NCBI GenBank assembly: GCA_018398575.1
Contig: JAGTXZ010000019.1
Span: forward strand, 992,001 to 1,056,000
DNA: 64,000 nt
Source of the DNA: Ampelomyces quisqualis
Taxonomy: Eukaryota > Ascomycota > Dothideomycetes > Pleosporales > Phaeosphaeriaceae
Reading direction: 5' to 3'
Within the stretch, counting starts at the first letter, position 1. The number at the start of each line of letters is the position of its first letter. The position numbers and the translations under genes are program-made. Below are positions 8,988 to 20,300 of this stretch, piece by piece. The notes below the pieces were generated by a model, which had not been told where the DNA came from, ran no database searches, and was given only the letters and a program-made list of their open reading frames with translations.

Positions 8988-11627
8988 TCACCTGCGTTTA
9001 TCCATCGTGTCACCGTCGCTTCTCCCCGTGGCCTTTGCTGAGTCCTCTTCTGCTGGGGTTATGTCGATGAGCGGCGTACTGTTATCCCCCTCGCCTTCCG
9101 CGGAGTTTGCTTTTGAGGGCGCTTTCGAATTGACACCAGACAAGTGTCCGGCTGTCTGTTTCGACCAGAGTTCAGAGTACTTTCCACCCACGACCAGCAA
9201 CTCCTGATGTGTTCCACGCTCAATGATCTCGCCCTTTTCGATGACGAGAATTTGGTCTGCGTCCACGATAGTGCTCAGACGATGCGCGATTACAAAGGTT
9301 GTGCGTCCTTTGCTGAGCTTACGGAAGGCTGTCTGGATCTGCTCTTCAGTTGCAGAGTCGATCGCAGAAGTGGCCTCGTCCAGAAGGACAATCTTGGGGT
9401 TCTTGAGCAGCACACGCGCAATTGCGATACGCTGCAGCTGGCCACCCGATAGTCGAACACCACGCTCGCCGACCTTGGATTCGTACTTATCGGGGAACCC
9501 CATAATGTCGTCGTGAATAGCAGCGGCGCGGCACGCAGCCTCAATCTCGGCATCGGTCGCTTCGAGCCGCGCATAACGAATGTTTTGTCGAATCGTCTGG
9601 TTGAAGAGAACTGGATCTTGCGGCACGAGACCCAGCGCTTCTCGTAGACTTGACTGTGTCACCGAGCGCAAGTCTTGCCCATCAATCATGATTGATCCTC
9701 CTGTAATATCGTAGAATCTGAAGAGCAGCTTTAACATGGTTGATTTGCCGCCTCCAGTCTCACCGACGAATGCAATCGTTTGTCCACCTCTGGCCTTTAG
9801 ATTGACACCCCTGATAATAGGCTTGCGGGTATCGTACGCAAACTCGGCATCCGCGAATTCGACGCTGCCTTCTTTGACTACAAGGTCCTTGGAACCTTCT
9901 TGGTCAGCTACAGTAGGCTTGGTGTTAAGCAGCTGAAGCAGTCGTTCCGCGTCAATGAGCGAACTTGAGATGTGTCTGTAGCTGTATGACAGCACGTACA
10001 AGGGCGATGTCAGAGTGTGCCAGTACATGATGAGCGTCACCAAGTTGCCAACACGCTTACGTCCAGAAACAATTTGTGTCATACCGAATACACAGCATCC
10101 TGCAAAACCGAATGTCGTGATGAGGTCCTGGGCGGCGTGTCCTCCCATGGAGCGGAAGTAGTAAGCATACTGTGCACGAATAGTGTTTACGATGTTTTGC
10201 GCATAGCGACTGTATTCGAAAGCCGAACGGTTGAAGTATGCCACGGTTTGCCAATTGTGAACAGTCTCGTTGACCGTGGAGCTTTCCGTTCGTTGCTTCT
10301 CGACGTAGTCTCTTCGCTTCGGCTGCGAAAGCCCGGTAAAATACCATCCTATGCTGATGTATGCTGCGCCCATGAAGAGGATGATGAAAGCCATGTATGA
10401 ATCGAACAGCGAGGTGACGTAGTACATCGCGACGACCAGGTCCAGGATGATTGGGCAAACGTCAAACAATACCATCTCAATCAAGGAGTTGAGTGACGAC
10501 GCCTGTTCGACCGCCTTGAGGACCTCACCAGAGTCTTTTGCTGTGTGGAAGTCCATTGAGAGGCCAAGGACGTGCTCGTAAGCGAGTAGCGTGATTCGTC
10601 GATATGCCGAGTTGGTGATGACCAGATTTGCAATGCCGTCCAGAATCCCAAGTCCGGCATAGCTATTGATCCAACTGTAAAGAACCCATAGACCGATATC
10701 TCTCCAGGGCATAGTGGGATTTGGATCGGAGAGCTTGTTCGTTATGATACCAAGTTGGCGAGGTGTGAGCAAGTTCAAGACACGCTCCTGGAGCATGTGA
10801 ATCAATCGCACAACAAGAGCTCCCATAACTGTCCAGTCGTCCTTGGGGAACAGATAGGGCAGGAATACAGCAAACGCTTTGAGGTATCCAATCCAGCCTC
10901 CCTCTGCTTCAAGGCGTTGCGCGCGTTTTGCTTTTAGTTCAGCGTTGACATCCTTGTCTTCTGCATCACTATCCTCTCCATCCTCTCCTTCTGACGCGAG
11001 GGGCAGAGAACCATATGTGGTGGTACCTGCTCCGTTGGCTTTTTTCTTCTTGTCGATGAGTGATTGGCGTTCCTCGTCCGAGCTGTAATCCAAGTGCTTG
11101 GTGATGAGAATGGTAAATGCATCCACGAGAAGAAGCAAAGATGCGACTGCTCGTATACTGCCAATAGCGATGAGTAACATCTGAGATCTCTCGTCGTTGG
11201 AGAAGATAAAGCCGTTCATGAGGCAAGACGTGGTCTCGAATGCGAAGTGCAAGACAAAGGCGCCGAAAAATGGGTGCCATCGGATCGATTTGCTGAAGTA
11301 GATCTGGTATATGATGGGAGTCCAGGTGAGTATGGAGCCCAAACAGCGGAGCGCTGCTGGCTTTGGTGGCTCATAGTTCTTGTCGGCCAGCGAGCGACTG
11401 AAGTAATAGAGAACCTCGGTAATGTAGGCGAAAAGAGTTATTGTTGCGAATGCAAGTTGCCCTCTCCGTCTCTTGTGCGAGATTTTCTTTGCTTTCTGCA
11501 GCACGCAGAGGCTGAAGGCGCATGCTCCAAGGTAATAGAAGCCTACTGTCGGAGCGTGCATGTAATCAAGAAGCGAAATCGCTGTGTAAAGTGGCGGCGC
11601 CGAGGGAGATCCATCATCTTTCTCCAT
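8988..11627 (-). CDS. HMT1-type (ABCB) ABC half-transporter
   Basis: The gene encodes 879 residues when started at the ATG at 11627 (MEKDDGSPS). The open frame extends 100 residues further upstream, but that part is low-quality and is more likely leader. An extra N-terminal membrane domain with about five helices (residues ~28-175) is followed by an acidic linker (181-240). Next come the six-helix ABC transmembrane domain (~250-560) and one nucleotide-binding domain. The latter shows Walker A GETGGGKST (622-630), Q-loop Gln670, signature LSGGQ (726-730), Walker B IVLLDE (746-751) and H-loop His782. This layout is that of the Hmt1/ABCB6 group, which in fission yeast pumps phytochelatin or glutathione complexes into the vacuole. 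The same role here is inference; a mitochondrial Atm1 role is less likely because of the extra N-terminal domain. The acidic, Ser-rich tail is unremarkable. Confidence 0.9.
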   Translation of the reverse strand: MEKDDGSPSAPPLYTAISLLDYMHAPTVGFYYLGACAFSLCVLQKAKKISHKRRRGQLAFATITLFAYITEVLYYFSRSLADKNYEPPKPAALRCLGSILTWTPIIYQIYFSKSIRWHPFFGAFVLHFAFETTSCLMNGFIFSNDERSQMLLIAIGSIRAVASLLLLVDAFTILITKHLDYSSDEERQSLIDKKKKANGAGTTTYGSLPLASEGEDGEDSDAEDKDVNAELKAKRAQRLEAEGGWIGYLKAFAVFLPYLFPKDDWTVMGALVVRLIHMLQERVLNLLTPRQLGIITNKLSDPNPTMPWRDIGLWVLYSWINSYAGLGILDGIANLVITNSAYRRITLLAYEHVLGLSMDFHTAKDSGEVLKAVEQASSLNSLIEMVLFDVCPIILDLVVAMYYVTSLFDSYMAFIILFMGAAYISIGWYFTGLSQPKRRDYVEKQRTESSTVNETVHNWQTVAYFNRSAFEYSRYAQNIVNTIRAQYAYYFRSMGGHAAQDLITTFGFAGCCVFGMTQIVSGRKRVGNLVTLIMYWHTLTSPLYVLSYSYRHISSSLIDAERLLQLLNTKPTVADQEGSKDLVVKEGSVEFADAEFAYDTRKPIIRGVNLKARGGQTIAFVGETGGGKSTMLKLLFRFYDITGGSIMIDGQDLRSVTQSSLREALGLVPQDPVLFNQTIRQNIRYARLEATDAEIEAACRAAAIHDDIMGFPDKYESKVGERGVRLSGGQLQRIAIARVLLKNPKIVLLDEATSAIDSATEEQIQTAFRKLSKGRTTFVIAHRLSTIVDADQILVIEKGEIIERGTHQELLVVGGKYSELWSKQTAGHLSGVNSKAPSKANSAEGEGDNSTPLIDITPAEEDSAKATGRSDGDTMDKRR

Positions 11628-14176
11628 GATGGGTGTGGTCGAGAGATGTTGATGAAGGTAAAATCTTGGAGTGGTCTGAGCAGGATGGGACCAGCTGGGG
11701 CGCGTTTTATGGAAGCAGTATAGGCCGCCAACACAGTACGGAGAACAATAGCTGGGAAGGCAAACGAAATGGCGGTGGCCCGAGCAGCGCAGTACTTTGT
11801 AGGACCTAGTAAGCGGCCGCCGACTCGGGCGAGTTGTGCTGCCTGAAGGGTATGGCGATGGCAGAATGTGCACTTCACGCCAAGCTGATGCTGTACAGAT
11901 GCCGGGATGCGGCTGCAGCACCGCCACAGCGCACTTCTCCGCAACCTGCCGGCAAAATCGAGCAGACTAACCGTGGATGCTCTAGCAGGGCGATGAGAGG
12001 ATGGACAGAACCAGGATGACCACGCGCAAGAAGAGAAGGAGTTGTTGAACACGCGCCGCGCGTGTGTCGGCGATACTACTGCCTAGAGTGCCCGGCACTC
12101 GGAAGGATCAGGTATGCGCAGAGCTGCTCATTTAGGAAGAGGCTTGATGGAGATGATGAAAGACGGAGATGCTGGTATGTGCAGCGAGTGCTTTCACAAG
12201 GGGCGACGAAAAGATTTCTGCGAACCCGTCCCTAGCAAATGGCGCGCATAGCCGTAGCTAGTGCTGCACCCTCGCGCATTTGACACACCGCCCAGGAGCC
12301 ATCTCAAGCTTTGTTGCGTGTCGTATCTCACGTGAAGCGGTCGGGGCCTCGCCCACACGACTGATCATTAAAAGCATTGAAGATGCACGAGCTGCACATG
12401 ACAATGCCGGTGAAAAGAGTCGAGGAGGTTGTCGGTCGCGAACCGAACACAAGCAACCGCAGCCGCTCTAGGCAGATAGGTGAAGGAGTGATAGTATCGA
12501 GGTAGCTGTCAGCGCTGCAATGTGCTCGTAAGAGTATGGAATATGCTGTCTTGTGCGCTCCGGAGCCGAATGGTGTTCATGATGGGGGCTGAGAGCGCAC
12601 GGACACTTTGTCTGAAGCCATATCAGACCTCACTCGCCGCATCGCACTCCGTACTCCCCGACGCCTTTCGACGTTCTTGCCACTCTCCATTAGAAGCTTT
12701 TACTCGATAGCTCTCTGGGTGCCACCACTTATTTGTTCTGCCATGTCCATGCTGGGCGGCCTCATGACGTCGACATGATGAGGACCACCCTCAGATGCCT
12801 TCACACTGGAACTCAGCCTTGGCCAGCAGACAGCATTGGCTACGAGACGATCTCGATGATAATAGCCACATGAGCGTCGCAAATGGGCGATCCTTCGTTA
12901 CCGGCCTTTCGCTTGTCCGCAATACGTCTAGCTGACCGAGCCAGTTTCCTGGAAGAGCACCACCAGATACCTTGACTGGTGCCAGTTACCACCCCATGCG
13001 GTGATTAGTTGTGCAACATACGCTCAAGCCCCAAAATTTTCCAACACCACCTCGCTTCTGTCAGAAATATCCCGTCGAAAATCGAGGACCCTCTTTCTTG
13101 TGTCGCTTTATCGTTCCTAAACACGACTTGTCCAGTTGGCTAAAGCCCAATTGCTGACATGGAAACGGCATTTACCCAAATCTCGCTGCATTTCCACAAC
13201 TTGATCTCATTTATTTTCTCTCCGAAATTTGCAACAGTTCACCTATCCTCTCCCAGCCGTCTGTTCCTCTTCAATGTCCATCCATCTTGCACCTCAAATA
13301 CACCAATACAGTACACCCTGTCTCATAGCAAACACCCGCACCTCATCAAGTCTCGTTTGCTTCGACTTCATGTCCAAGCACGGTCACGCGATGACGTGAA
13401 GAGTAAAGTTGGCTCCGTGTGCAAGTGTTCATGACTCCAATTTACGATGTGACTGCAACGTCCTGCCAGCACGAGACACCCCGCACGTTTAAAATCCGAG
13501 TCTTCTTCACATACTGTGCCTTTTCTTATTGCGTTCGTTCATCCGTATGGCTTGTATATAATTCTGTATTTTATCCACTTTCCTTTCCAACGCTCTCCAC
13601 ACTCTCTGGTCGTATACGGCACGCGCAACACCAGAAGAAGGCGGCTTTTCAACCGCACACGGCTGTCCCGTTTGCCTCACTTCGTCTCCCTTCAATACTG
13701 TATTCTATCTCTCCGCTGATGCGAACACTCGACTTTGTTCTCTCTCTCCCGAGCCGCTGATAGCGCGTTTGCCCATTCGTTATCGACGGGTGAGATCTGC
13801 AACGACTCTTGCTCCCCTCGATTTGCACTCGACATTCACTTCGCATACAACTTTCCGCCGCACTACTTAAGCACGTTGTAAGCTCTTGTCCTCCAAAGCT
13901 TATATCTGCCTTCCTGCCTTCAGCGCCTGGCCCCGCGATACCCAAGCTCCCTCCTTCGTAGCACAACGACCGCACAGCCCGCATCACTCAGCGCACGACC
14001 TCGACTTCGCCCTGCCGACTGCTATCGTCCGCACTCACATTTGCCGGCCGCTTCTCGACCGGGCTTTGCACACGTGCGTCTGTCCACTGCTACAACCCGC
14101 GCAACTGCACCAGACATCGAGAATTAACTTCAATTCAAGTATCTCCACTACAATTCCAACTAGACCTCCGACGACA
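11628..14176. other. intergenic region, divergent 5' regions
   Basis: This region separates two divergent genes, the ABC transporter (-) and the Cys-cluster protein (+). No gene is supported in it. The part from about 13100 to 14176 is strongly pyrimidine-rich with many CT and CAC runs. That suits the promoter and long 5' leader of the plus-strand gene. The open frame there is continuous with the next gene but reads as low-complexity leader. Confidence 0.5.
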
Positions 14177-15700
14177 ATGTCTCGCCACGCGCTCTCCACG
14201 ACACGAACACCCTCCCCTCCTCCCCCGCCCGCCAATCCAACGAACACGCCCATGCCGCTCCCACCAGCCACACCCAGGGCAACCACCAGCGCCAGCGCAT
14301 CCAGCTCATCGTCCGCGAGCCGCAAGTTGCCCGCCACGCCGCGCAGCGCCTTGCTCGCCAGCCCGACGCCGCGCACACCAGGTGGCACACTACGCGCCTG
14401 CAGCTCCGATTCCGATGCCATGACTATAGTCAAAGTGCACACGGCGAAATGCACAGAGTGCGACAAGCGCAACAAAGACACCATGCTGCGGTGTCCTGGG
14501 TGCACGTTCCAGATCTGCAGGCCGTGCCGGGAGCGACGGACAAAGCGCGGCCGAGGGTTGACGCACGGCGGGATGATGAGTCCTGGTGGCTTGGGGTCAG
14601 GGCTGGGAAGTGGAGGTGGGGTTGTTAGACGACGAGTTCTCGGGTCGTTTGGGACGCCGCATCCTGGTGTGGCTGTCAAGAAGGAGGAAGAGGATGGTGA
14701 TGGGCATGTTTTGATGGAGGAGAAGGGCAAGGGTAAAGTGGTTGCGAAGCCCGCGGCGAGCAAGAAGCGTCCGGCACCGAAGAAGTTGAAGACTACTGTG
14801 TTGGATGAGTCGTCTGACGATGAGTTCAATCCTGACCCTGCGTCGCCGACGACGAATAAGCGGCGTCGCACTACCCTCACCATCACGGATTCTCCCACCG
14901 CAACGTCTGCGCGCCCATCTCGTACCGTGCCTACCTCCAGCGCCCACCAGACCTACATTCCGCCGTCATCGCCAAGCAACAGCTCCACCAGCGGCGCAGA
15001 AGTCGCAGCATCGAATGGAACAACTCTTCCTTCTAACCTGAACTCAGAGCAGGTGCAGAAAGCCTGGCAGCTCGACGGCGGCAATCCCGCCCCAACAGGA
15101 CGCATCCAGGAATTGTTAGAGGAGCATGGCGTCAATACGCCGGAGAATCGGTATGACGAGCATTTCCTGCAGCGCTATGATGCTGTGGTGACGAACCCTA
15201 TGATTAGCATCCCTGCGGCTGTCAAGCGCATGGCTGACAAGACGCCGCGCTTGAGTGCTGAACAGAAAGTTGATCGGAGGAACAAGGCGCATCTTGTAAG
15301 TGTGACAGCGAGTTGACGCGGAGAGAAGCATTGTGCTGACGACGAGGAGGCCGAGCAAGCTGAAGCGGTCAAGGCACTTACTGTGCGCGACTTCATCAAC
15401 ACGAAGACATGCGAGTACCCAAGCCAAGAGCTGAGCGCCGACGAGAGCGACGAGCTGGTCTCGGCAATCAAAGAGGCAGCGCGGAAGTGGGCCATGCGGA
15501 CTTGGGACACTCTACCCAGTGGACACCAGACGACCGTTGTGCGTGGCCTTGATATGCGCCTTGATCACATGGAAGCGGCGTACAAAGCACAGCTCCTCAA
15601 AGTGATGGAGCATTGTGCTGCTGGCAAGTTGGGGGAGTTCGCGCAGGATCGCCTTGATCAAGCCAAGGGCGCAGGCGAGGGGTATGCAGGGGACATGTGA
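14177..15700 (+). CDS. Cys-cluster protein of unknown function
   Basis: Two exons, 14177-15295 and about 15347-15700, give some 490 residues. The intron begins GTAAGT and ends at one of two AGs (15346 or 15349), so one residue is uncertain. The ATG at 14177 is preferred because the open frame upstream is leader-like. The N-terminus is Ser/Thr/Pro-rich and disordered. Residues 92-117 hold a C-x2-C-x10-C-x2-C-x4-C-x2-C cluster (CTEC ... CPGC ... CRPC), followed by a basic RERRTKRGRG run. This looks like a small zinc-binding, possibly nuclear, module. The middle carries basic patches (KKRPAPKKLK) near an acidic DESSDDE. The C-terminal 120 residues are predicted helical and unfamiliar. A chromatin or transcription role is a guess. 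Confidence 0.75.
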
Positions 15701-15972
15701 GCGTTGAGCAATGCATGAACGGGCACCGTTGCCAAGGGCAGCACGGGCTTGTTGCCGTTGAATCTTGCTGTGCTTTCCTTGACGTCTCTGTGCCCCACTC
15801 GGCATAGATGTATGGGCGGTGTTTGGTGGCATGTTGCATCCGAGCGCATTCATAGTCCATGGTGTAATTTGAAGACAGTCTTGGAAGTTGATTCAAGTAG
15901 ATTTCACCCGTTGGGAACATGTGCATTGCTGGCAGAATGGAAGACGTAATTAGAAACACGGGAGACGAGCAG

Positions 15973-16567
15973 CTATCGGGCCCCAAACTGGATCGTCAGC
16001 CCTCCCTTGGTCGGCTCGATCTGGTCCACGTCGTCCTCGGCCTGTCCGCCCAAAGCTTGGTCGAGCCAAGCGGCCTCGTCTTCCTCGGCGTCTGGGGCTC
16101 CGGCAGACGAGGGGCGGCTCGGCTGTGTCTGCAGCGTCGCAAAGCGTTCGTTGAAGAGGCGGGCGTATTCGGCGTCGTTGGTTGGCTGCTCAGCGACTTC
16201 CGGCGGCAGGGTTGCCGGTTGCGAGACAGGGATCAGTTGTCTGGCAAGGGATGATGAGTGAGCAGCGGGTCTTGAGTGAATGTCCAATGCGGGCAGGCGC
16301 GCTCACTCGGACGTCTCAGCGCAAATGCGCTCCAGCGTCTCGCGCTGTCGCCGCAGCTCTTCTGCATCTGGCTGGGGGGCGCTGTGCGGGCCGTTGGCAG
16401 TGCCATAGGTGGGCTGGTACGGGTCGTTGAGCAGGTGCGCTGCGTCCGACTGCTGCAAGGGGGGTGAGCATCTCAGGAGGACGACCGAGGACCTCATCTC
16501 ACCGTGTCACACTTACATCTGGCTCCGAGGGCCGCCGCCCACCGAGGCACGACGAGCAGATGCCCAT
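15973..16567 (-). CDS. LAMTOR1/Ego1-like lipid-anchored lysosomal/vacuolar scaffold
   Basis: Three exons, 16567-16517, 16452-16307 and 16240-15973, encode 154 residues. The first exon gives MGICSSCLGG: Gly2 for N-myristoylation and Cys4/Cys7 for palmitoylation. Exon 2 carries LLNDPYQPTYG and the helix EELRRQRETLERICAETSE. Exon 3 continues EQLIPVSQP and ends in an acidic helix and TIQFGAR. This order matches the LAMTOR1 family (p18; functional equivalent of yeast Ego1/Meh1), which tethers Ragulator/EGO and Rag GTPases to the vacuole for amino-acid signalling to TORC1. Both introns (64 and 66 nt) have GTAAGT or GTGAGC donors and CAG acceptors. The tiny first exon is easily missed, yet it holds the whole membrane anchor. 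Confidence 0.85.
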
Positions 16568-17364
16568 GGAATGAGAGACGCTGTGGGAGGAAGCGGCGAC
16601 TGGAGGCGGTGGTGAACGGCGTGCGAGGAGAGACAGGACCAGGTCGCAACTTCCCACCGACGCCGGCCGCTCTTTCCCGGGGTCATGTTGTTGTGGTGAT
16701 CGGCGCGGAAATCTCCGCGAGGCTTGGCGTGAGCCGCAACTTCCACCGGCATGCTCCTCTCAGCCTCAGTTGCCCCACGACGCTGCACTTCGCGACTCGA
16801 CCACTGGCTCCTCATTTGGATGCATCTAGCCATTCGCCAACACTCTCCTTGGACACACCAATGCTATTGCTGTCTGAAACATGACATCCCTTTGTATACT
16901 CGCTGTGTTCTCCTGTACCGTCAACGTTGGAGGGAGAATGCGAAGACGCGACCGTGACCGTGTGCCCCTTCCATTCCAGTCCACCACGAAAGGCATGGCA
17001 CCTGCCAAGCCTCTACACACCATCTATGTCGGGTAAGAAACCACCTTCGCTACCACGACTATCCGCATTCTCGGCCGCTCCTCCACGCAAGGTCACAGTG
17101 TGTCGTCACGCTTCACGCGAAACAGTTCCAGCCTGATGATCACTTCACTCCGAATCAGTGCTCCATGTCCGCCTGCAAGGCACAATCTGCATATGCTCGC
17201 AATCCTGATGGCTGGTTCACGCATTGTCCGAGTCCCACGCCGCTCACTGGCTCTTATAGAGATAGAACCGCGTATTTGCGGCTTGCCATCAGTCCACCCA
17301 GCACCTCTCGACACAGTTGTGGACATTTGATCAGAGTATCTCTCAGTCACTCGAGTACTCGATC
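16568..17364. promoter_or_regulatory. divergent promoter region
   Basis: About 800 bp separate the start of the LAMTOR1-like gene (-) from the start of the large secreted protein gene (+). I see no gene in it. It must contain promoters for both directions. No specific operator-like element stands out. Confidence 0.45.
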
Positions 17365-20300
17365 ATGTCAGTCACTCGCTTTTCATGGCCTTCAGCCGTG
17401 CTTCTTTCCTTGTGTACATTTTCTGATGCCTGGGTGTTGAACCGCAAAGTTGACAGCAAGAAGCAAGAGGTGGAAAATGGTGCCCAACTCGAGTTGCGTC
17501 GCCACGAAGCCTTAGATCTCAACGTTGAAAAGCGGCAGACGACCGAGCTCTTCTGTCCGGATGACCGCTGGCAGCAATTCCTCGATAGCAACCCCGAAGC
17601 TCGTGTTCAGACGTTTTGCAATGAGTGGTTAGGCTTAGCTCCAGCCACTACTGTGGTGGAATACACCCCAACCATGTAAGTTTTGAGCAGAAAGGTGGCA
17701 GAAGTGCTTCACTCACCCCAAACAGCACGGTCACGACTAGTGCCGCTTCTACAACTACCACTACAAGCACAACAAGAATAATGACCACCGAGACTATTAC
17801 CCAAACAGCCACCACGACTCTTGCAGTAGTCGTGGCAAGGGCCGCGAACGTTGTCGCTGTGGCTGAGGACATTGTCAAGTCGGTCATTGCTAGTGGAGGG
17901 TCGGCAAATACTACCGCGTCGCCAACCAAGAACGAACAGCGGATTCAAGCTGAATCTGGATTGGCTAATGCATGCTCATGCAAATTGGTAGATCCAACGT
18001 CGACCGTAACGCAGTCGTACCCCCTTCCTCCTGCCGTAAGTTCGCGAGTCTGCTCTAACGCAATTCAATTAACTAGAAATAGTACACCACCGTGGGCTAC
18101 CGAATCGTGGTAAAGACTCAAGCCACGGAGACACGCAGAATAACCGCATATACCACCGTCACTGAAACCCTTCCGGTTGCATCGGCTGGGAGTGCTGCGG
18201 GAGCTAGCGAAGTTGTCAGGTCTGTCGAGTCGCCTTCAGCAACCGAACCAACCTCATTGGTGGAGACATTGGCTCTTCCAGTGCAGGGAACACCATCCGG
18301 TGGCGAGATCGTACCTTCTCTCACTCCATCCAGCTCGTCTTCGAGTTCTGCGACAACCGTAACGGCTATTCCGTTCACCTGCCCCGATGCTGCCAACACG
18401 CAGGTGGATCAAGTAGTGGGAAACTTCAAAATCGACTACTTGGTGTACTGCAACACTGAGCTGATCACTAAAGACCGTGTTGGTGCCCCGATTGACACAG
18501 ATAGCGCAACGAGTTGCGCCGCACAATGTTCAACTCTGAATGCTCAGAGTGGCCAAGGCACGTGTCAGGCGGCAGCCTTTGAGCCCTACACTGACGGAAG
18601 GGCCGGAGGAAGTTGTACGATCAGCGGCAGCAATACCGAGTATGCATCCAAGCCGGGCTCCGTTGCAATCGTCAACACAGGAATTTCTTCCAACGGGAAC
18701 GATTGCGCAGCACTGGAAGCGGCCAATGCTACCAGGTCTATCGACACCTCCGCTCTCATCGCTTCCATAACTTCGGGAGGTGTCGCCGTTTCAACGCCTG
18801 GACTCCTGACCCAAACCGCTGATGGTGGCGTCTATGAGACTTACGTATCAGCAAACTCGACTGATGCAGGTGGAACCGTGCACTGGAGCTGGTACCGAGT
18901 ATCCGCGTCATCAAGTTTTTGGTGGGCCGTCTATGCTACATCTTGGTCTTGCACCAGGACTATCGCCCAAACGATTGTGCAACAGCCCCCTACTGCGTCA
19001 GCGGTGACAATTCAAACAGAACTCGTCACCACCATTGTTAACGGCGCTACCACGACAATTATCTCTGGTTCTTCAACCAAAATTATTGTGAATGGTGGAG
19101 GCTTGTTTGAACCCACATTTGTGCCTGCATCGACAACCTCAGGGAACGGTGAGGTCACGACATTTTTCTCCACGGCAACGCAGACATCGACAGGCGGCAG
19201 CGGCATCATTCCTCCCACCACTGGTGCCGTCGCTACTCCGAGCTTGCCTGCACCCAGCGGAACACCTGTTGGAAGTGCAAACGTTACCATCATCCAAAAC
19301 TCTATTGAAATTATTGTCAGTGGAGCAACATCCACCTACATTTCCACGGGAGATGGAGGCCTCATTCCTCCATCGCCGAGCGCCCCTGGAATTGACGTGA
19401 TTACGTCGACGACTACCACAACTCTTAGCACATCAGGCTCAATCATCACCGCAAATTCAACTGGTGGTAGCGGCATCGTTCCACCCGTCAACGCAACAAG
19501 CACTTTCGTGAGTTCAGGCGCAGAAACTGTCACCATATCTGGATCTACTATGACAGTCAATTCAACTGGCGGTGGCGGTATAATCCCACCAGCTAGTTCT
19601 ATGACACCTCCACCCATCCTGGAGACTGTGTCGGTGGGCTCTACAATCATCGTGATATCTTTTTCCACGGCGATTACGAATAGTAGCGGGGGAAATGGTG
19701 CGATACCCCCAGGACCCACTCCAAGCGGTCCGGTCACCATCGTAGAGACTGTCTCATCCGGCAGTGGAAATTTTACAGTTGGCAGCAGCACGGCCACAGC
19801 AAACTCGACCGGATCGCAAGGACTGATTCCTCCTGCGTCCACTGGGATAACCAACACGAGCTCAACTAGCGTCGTGCCCCCGCCAGGCTCGAACATTTCT
19901 AGCACCGTCGTACCAACACAGACACCAGGACTGAACATTACCGTTTCCATCTCCTCTGGCATAGAGATTGTCTCCATCGGAGGATCTACTGCCGTTTTCA
20001 CGTCCACTGGGGACTTTGGTGTCATACCACCCGCAAGCTCGGCATCTGGCTCCCCTCCAAATGTGACTGTCTCATCTGGTATTCTTATTGTCTCTACGTC
20101 TGGATCAACGGCTACCCTTTCGTCTACAGGGGCGTCGGGGCTCATTCCGCCGACTTCAGCGAACTCGACTGCGAGCAGTGCAACGGATGTTGTTCCTACT
20201 CCTGAAGTCAGTGTATCTTCCAGCAGTGGCGCAATTACTGTCACAATATCAGGAAGCACATTCATCTCTTCCTCGACCGGCAGCGAGGGCATTATCCCAC

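Noticed and set aside
6295..11627. Secondary-metabolite cluster built on P450 plus ABC transporter
   Set aside because: No backbone synthase, acyltransferase or pathway regulator is nearby, and the transporter is of the HMT1 type rather than an exporter typical of clusters.
11628..11927. 100-residue N-terminal extension of the ABC transporter
   Set aside because: The extra residues look like translated leader and the family normally starts near the MEKDD position.
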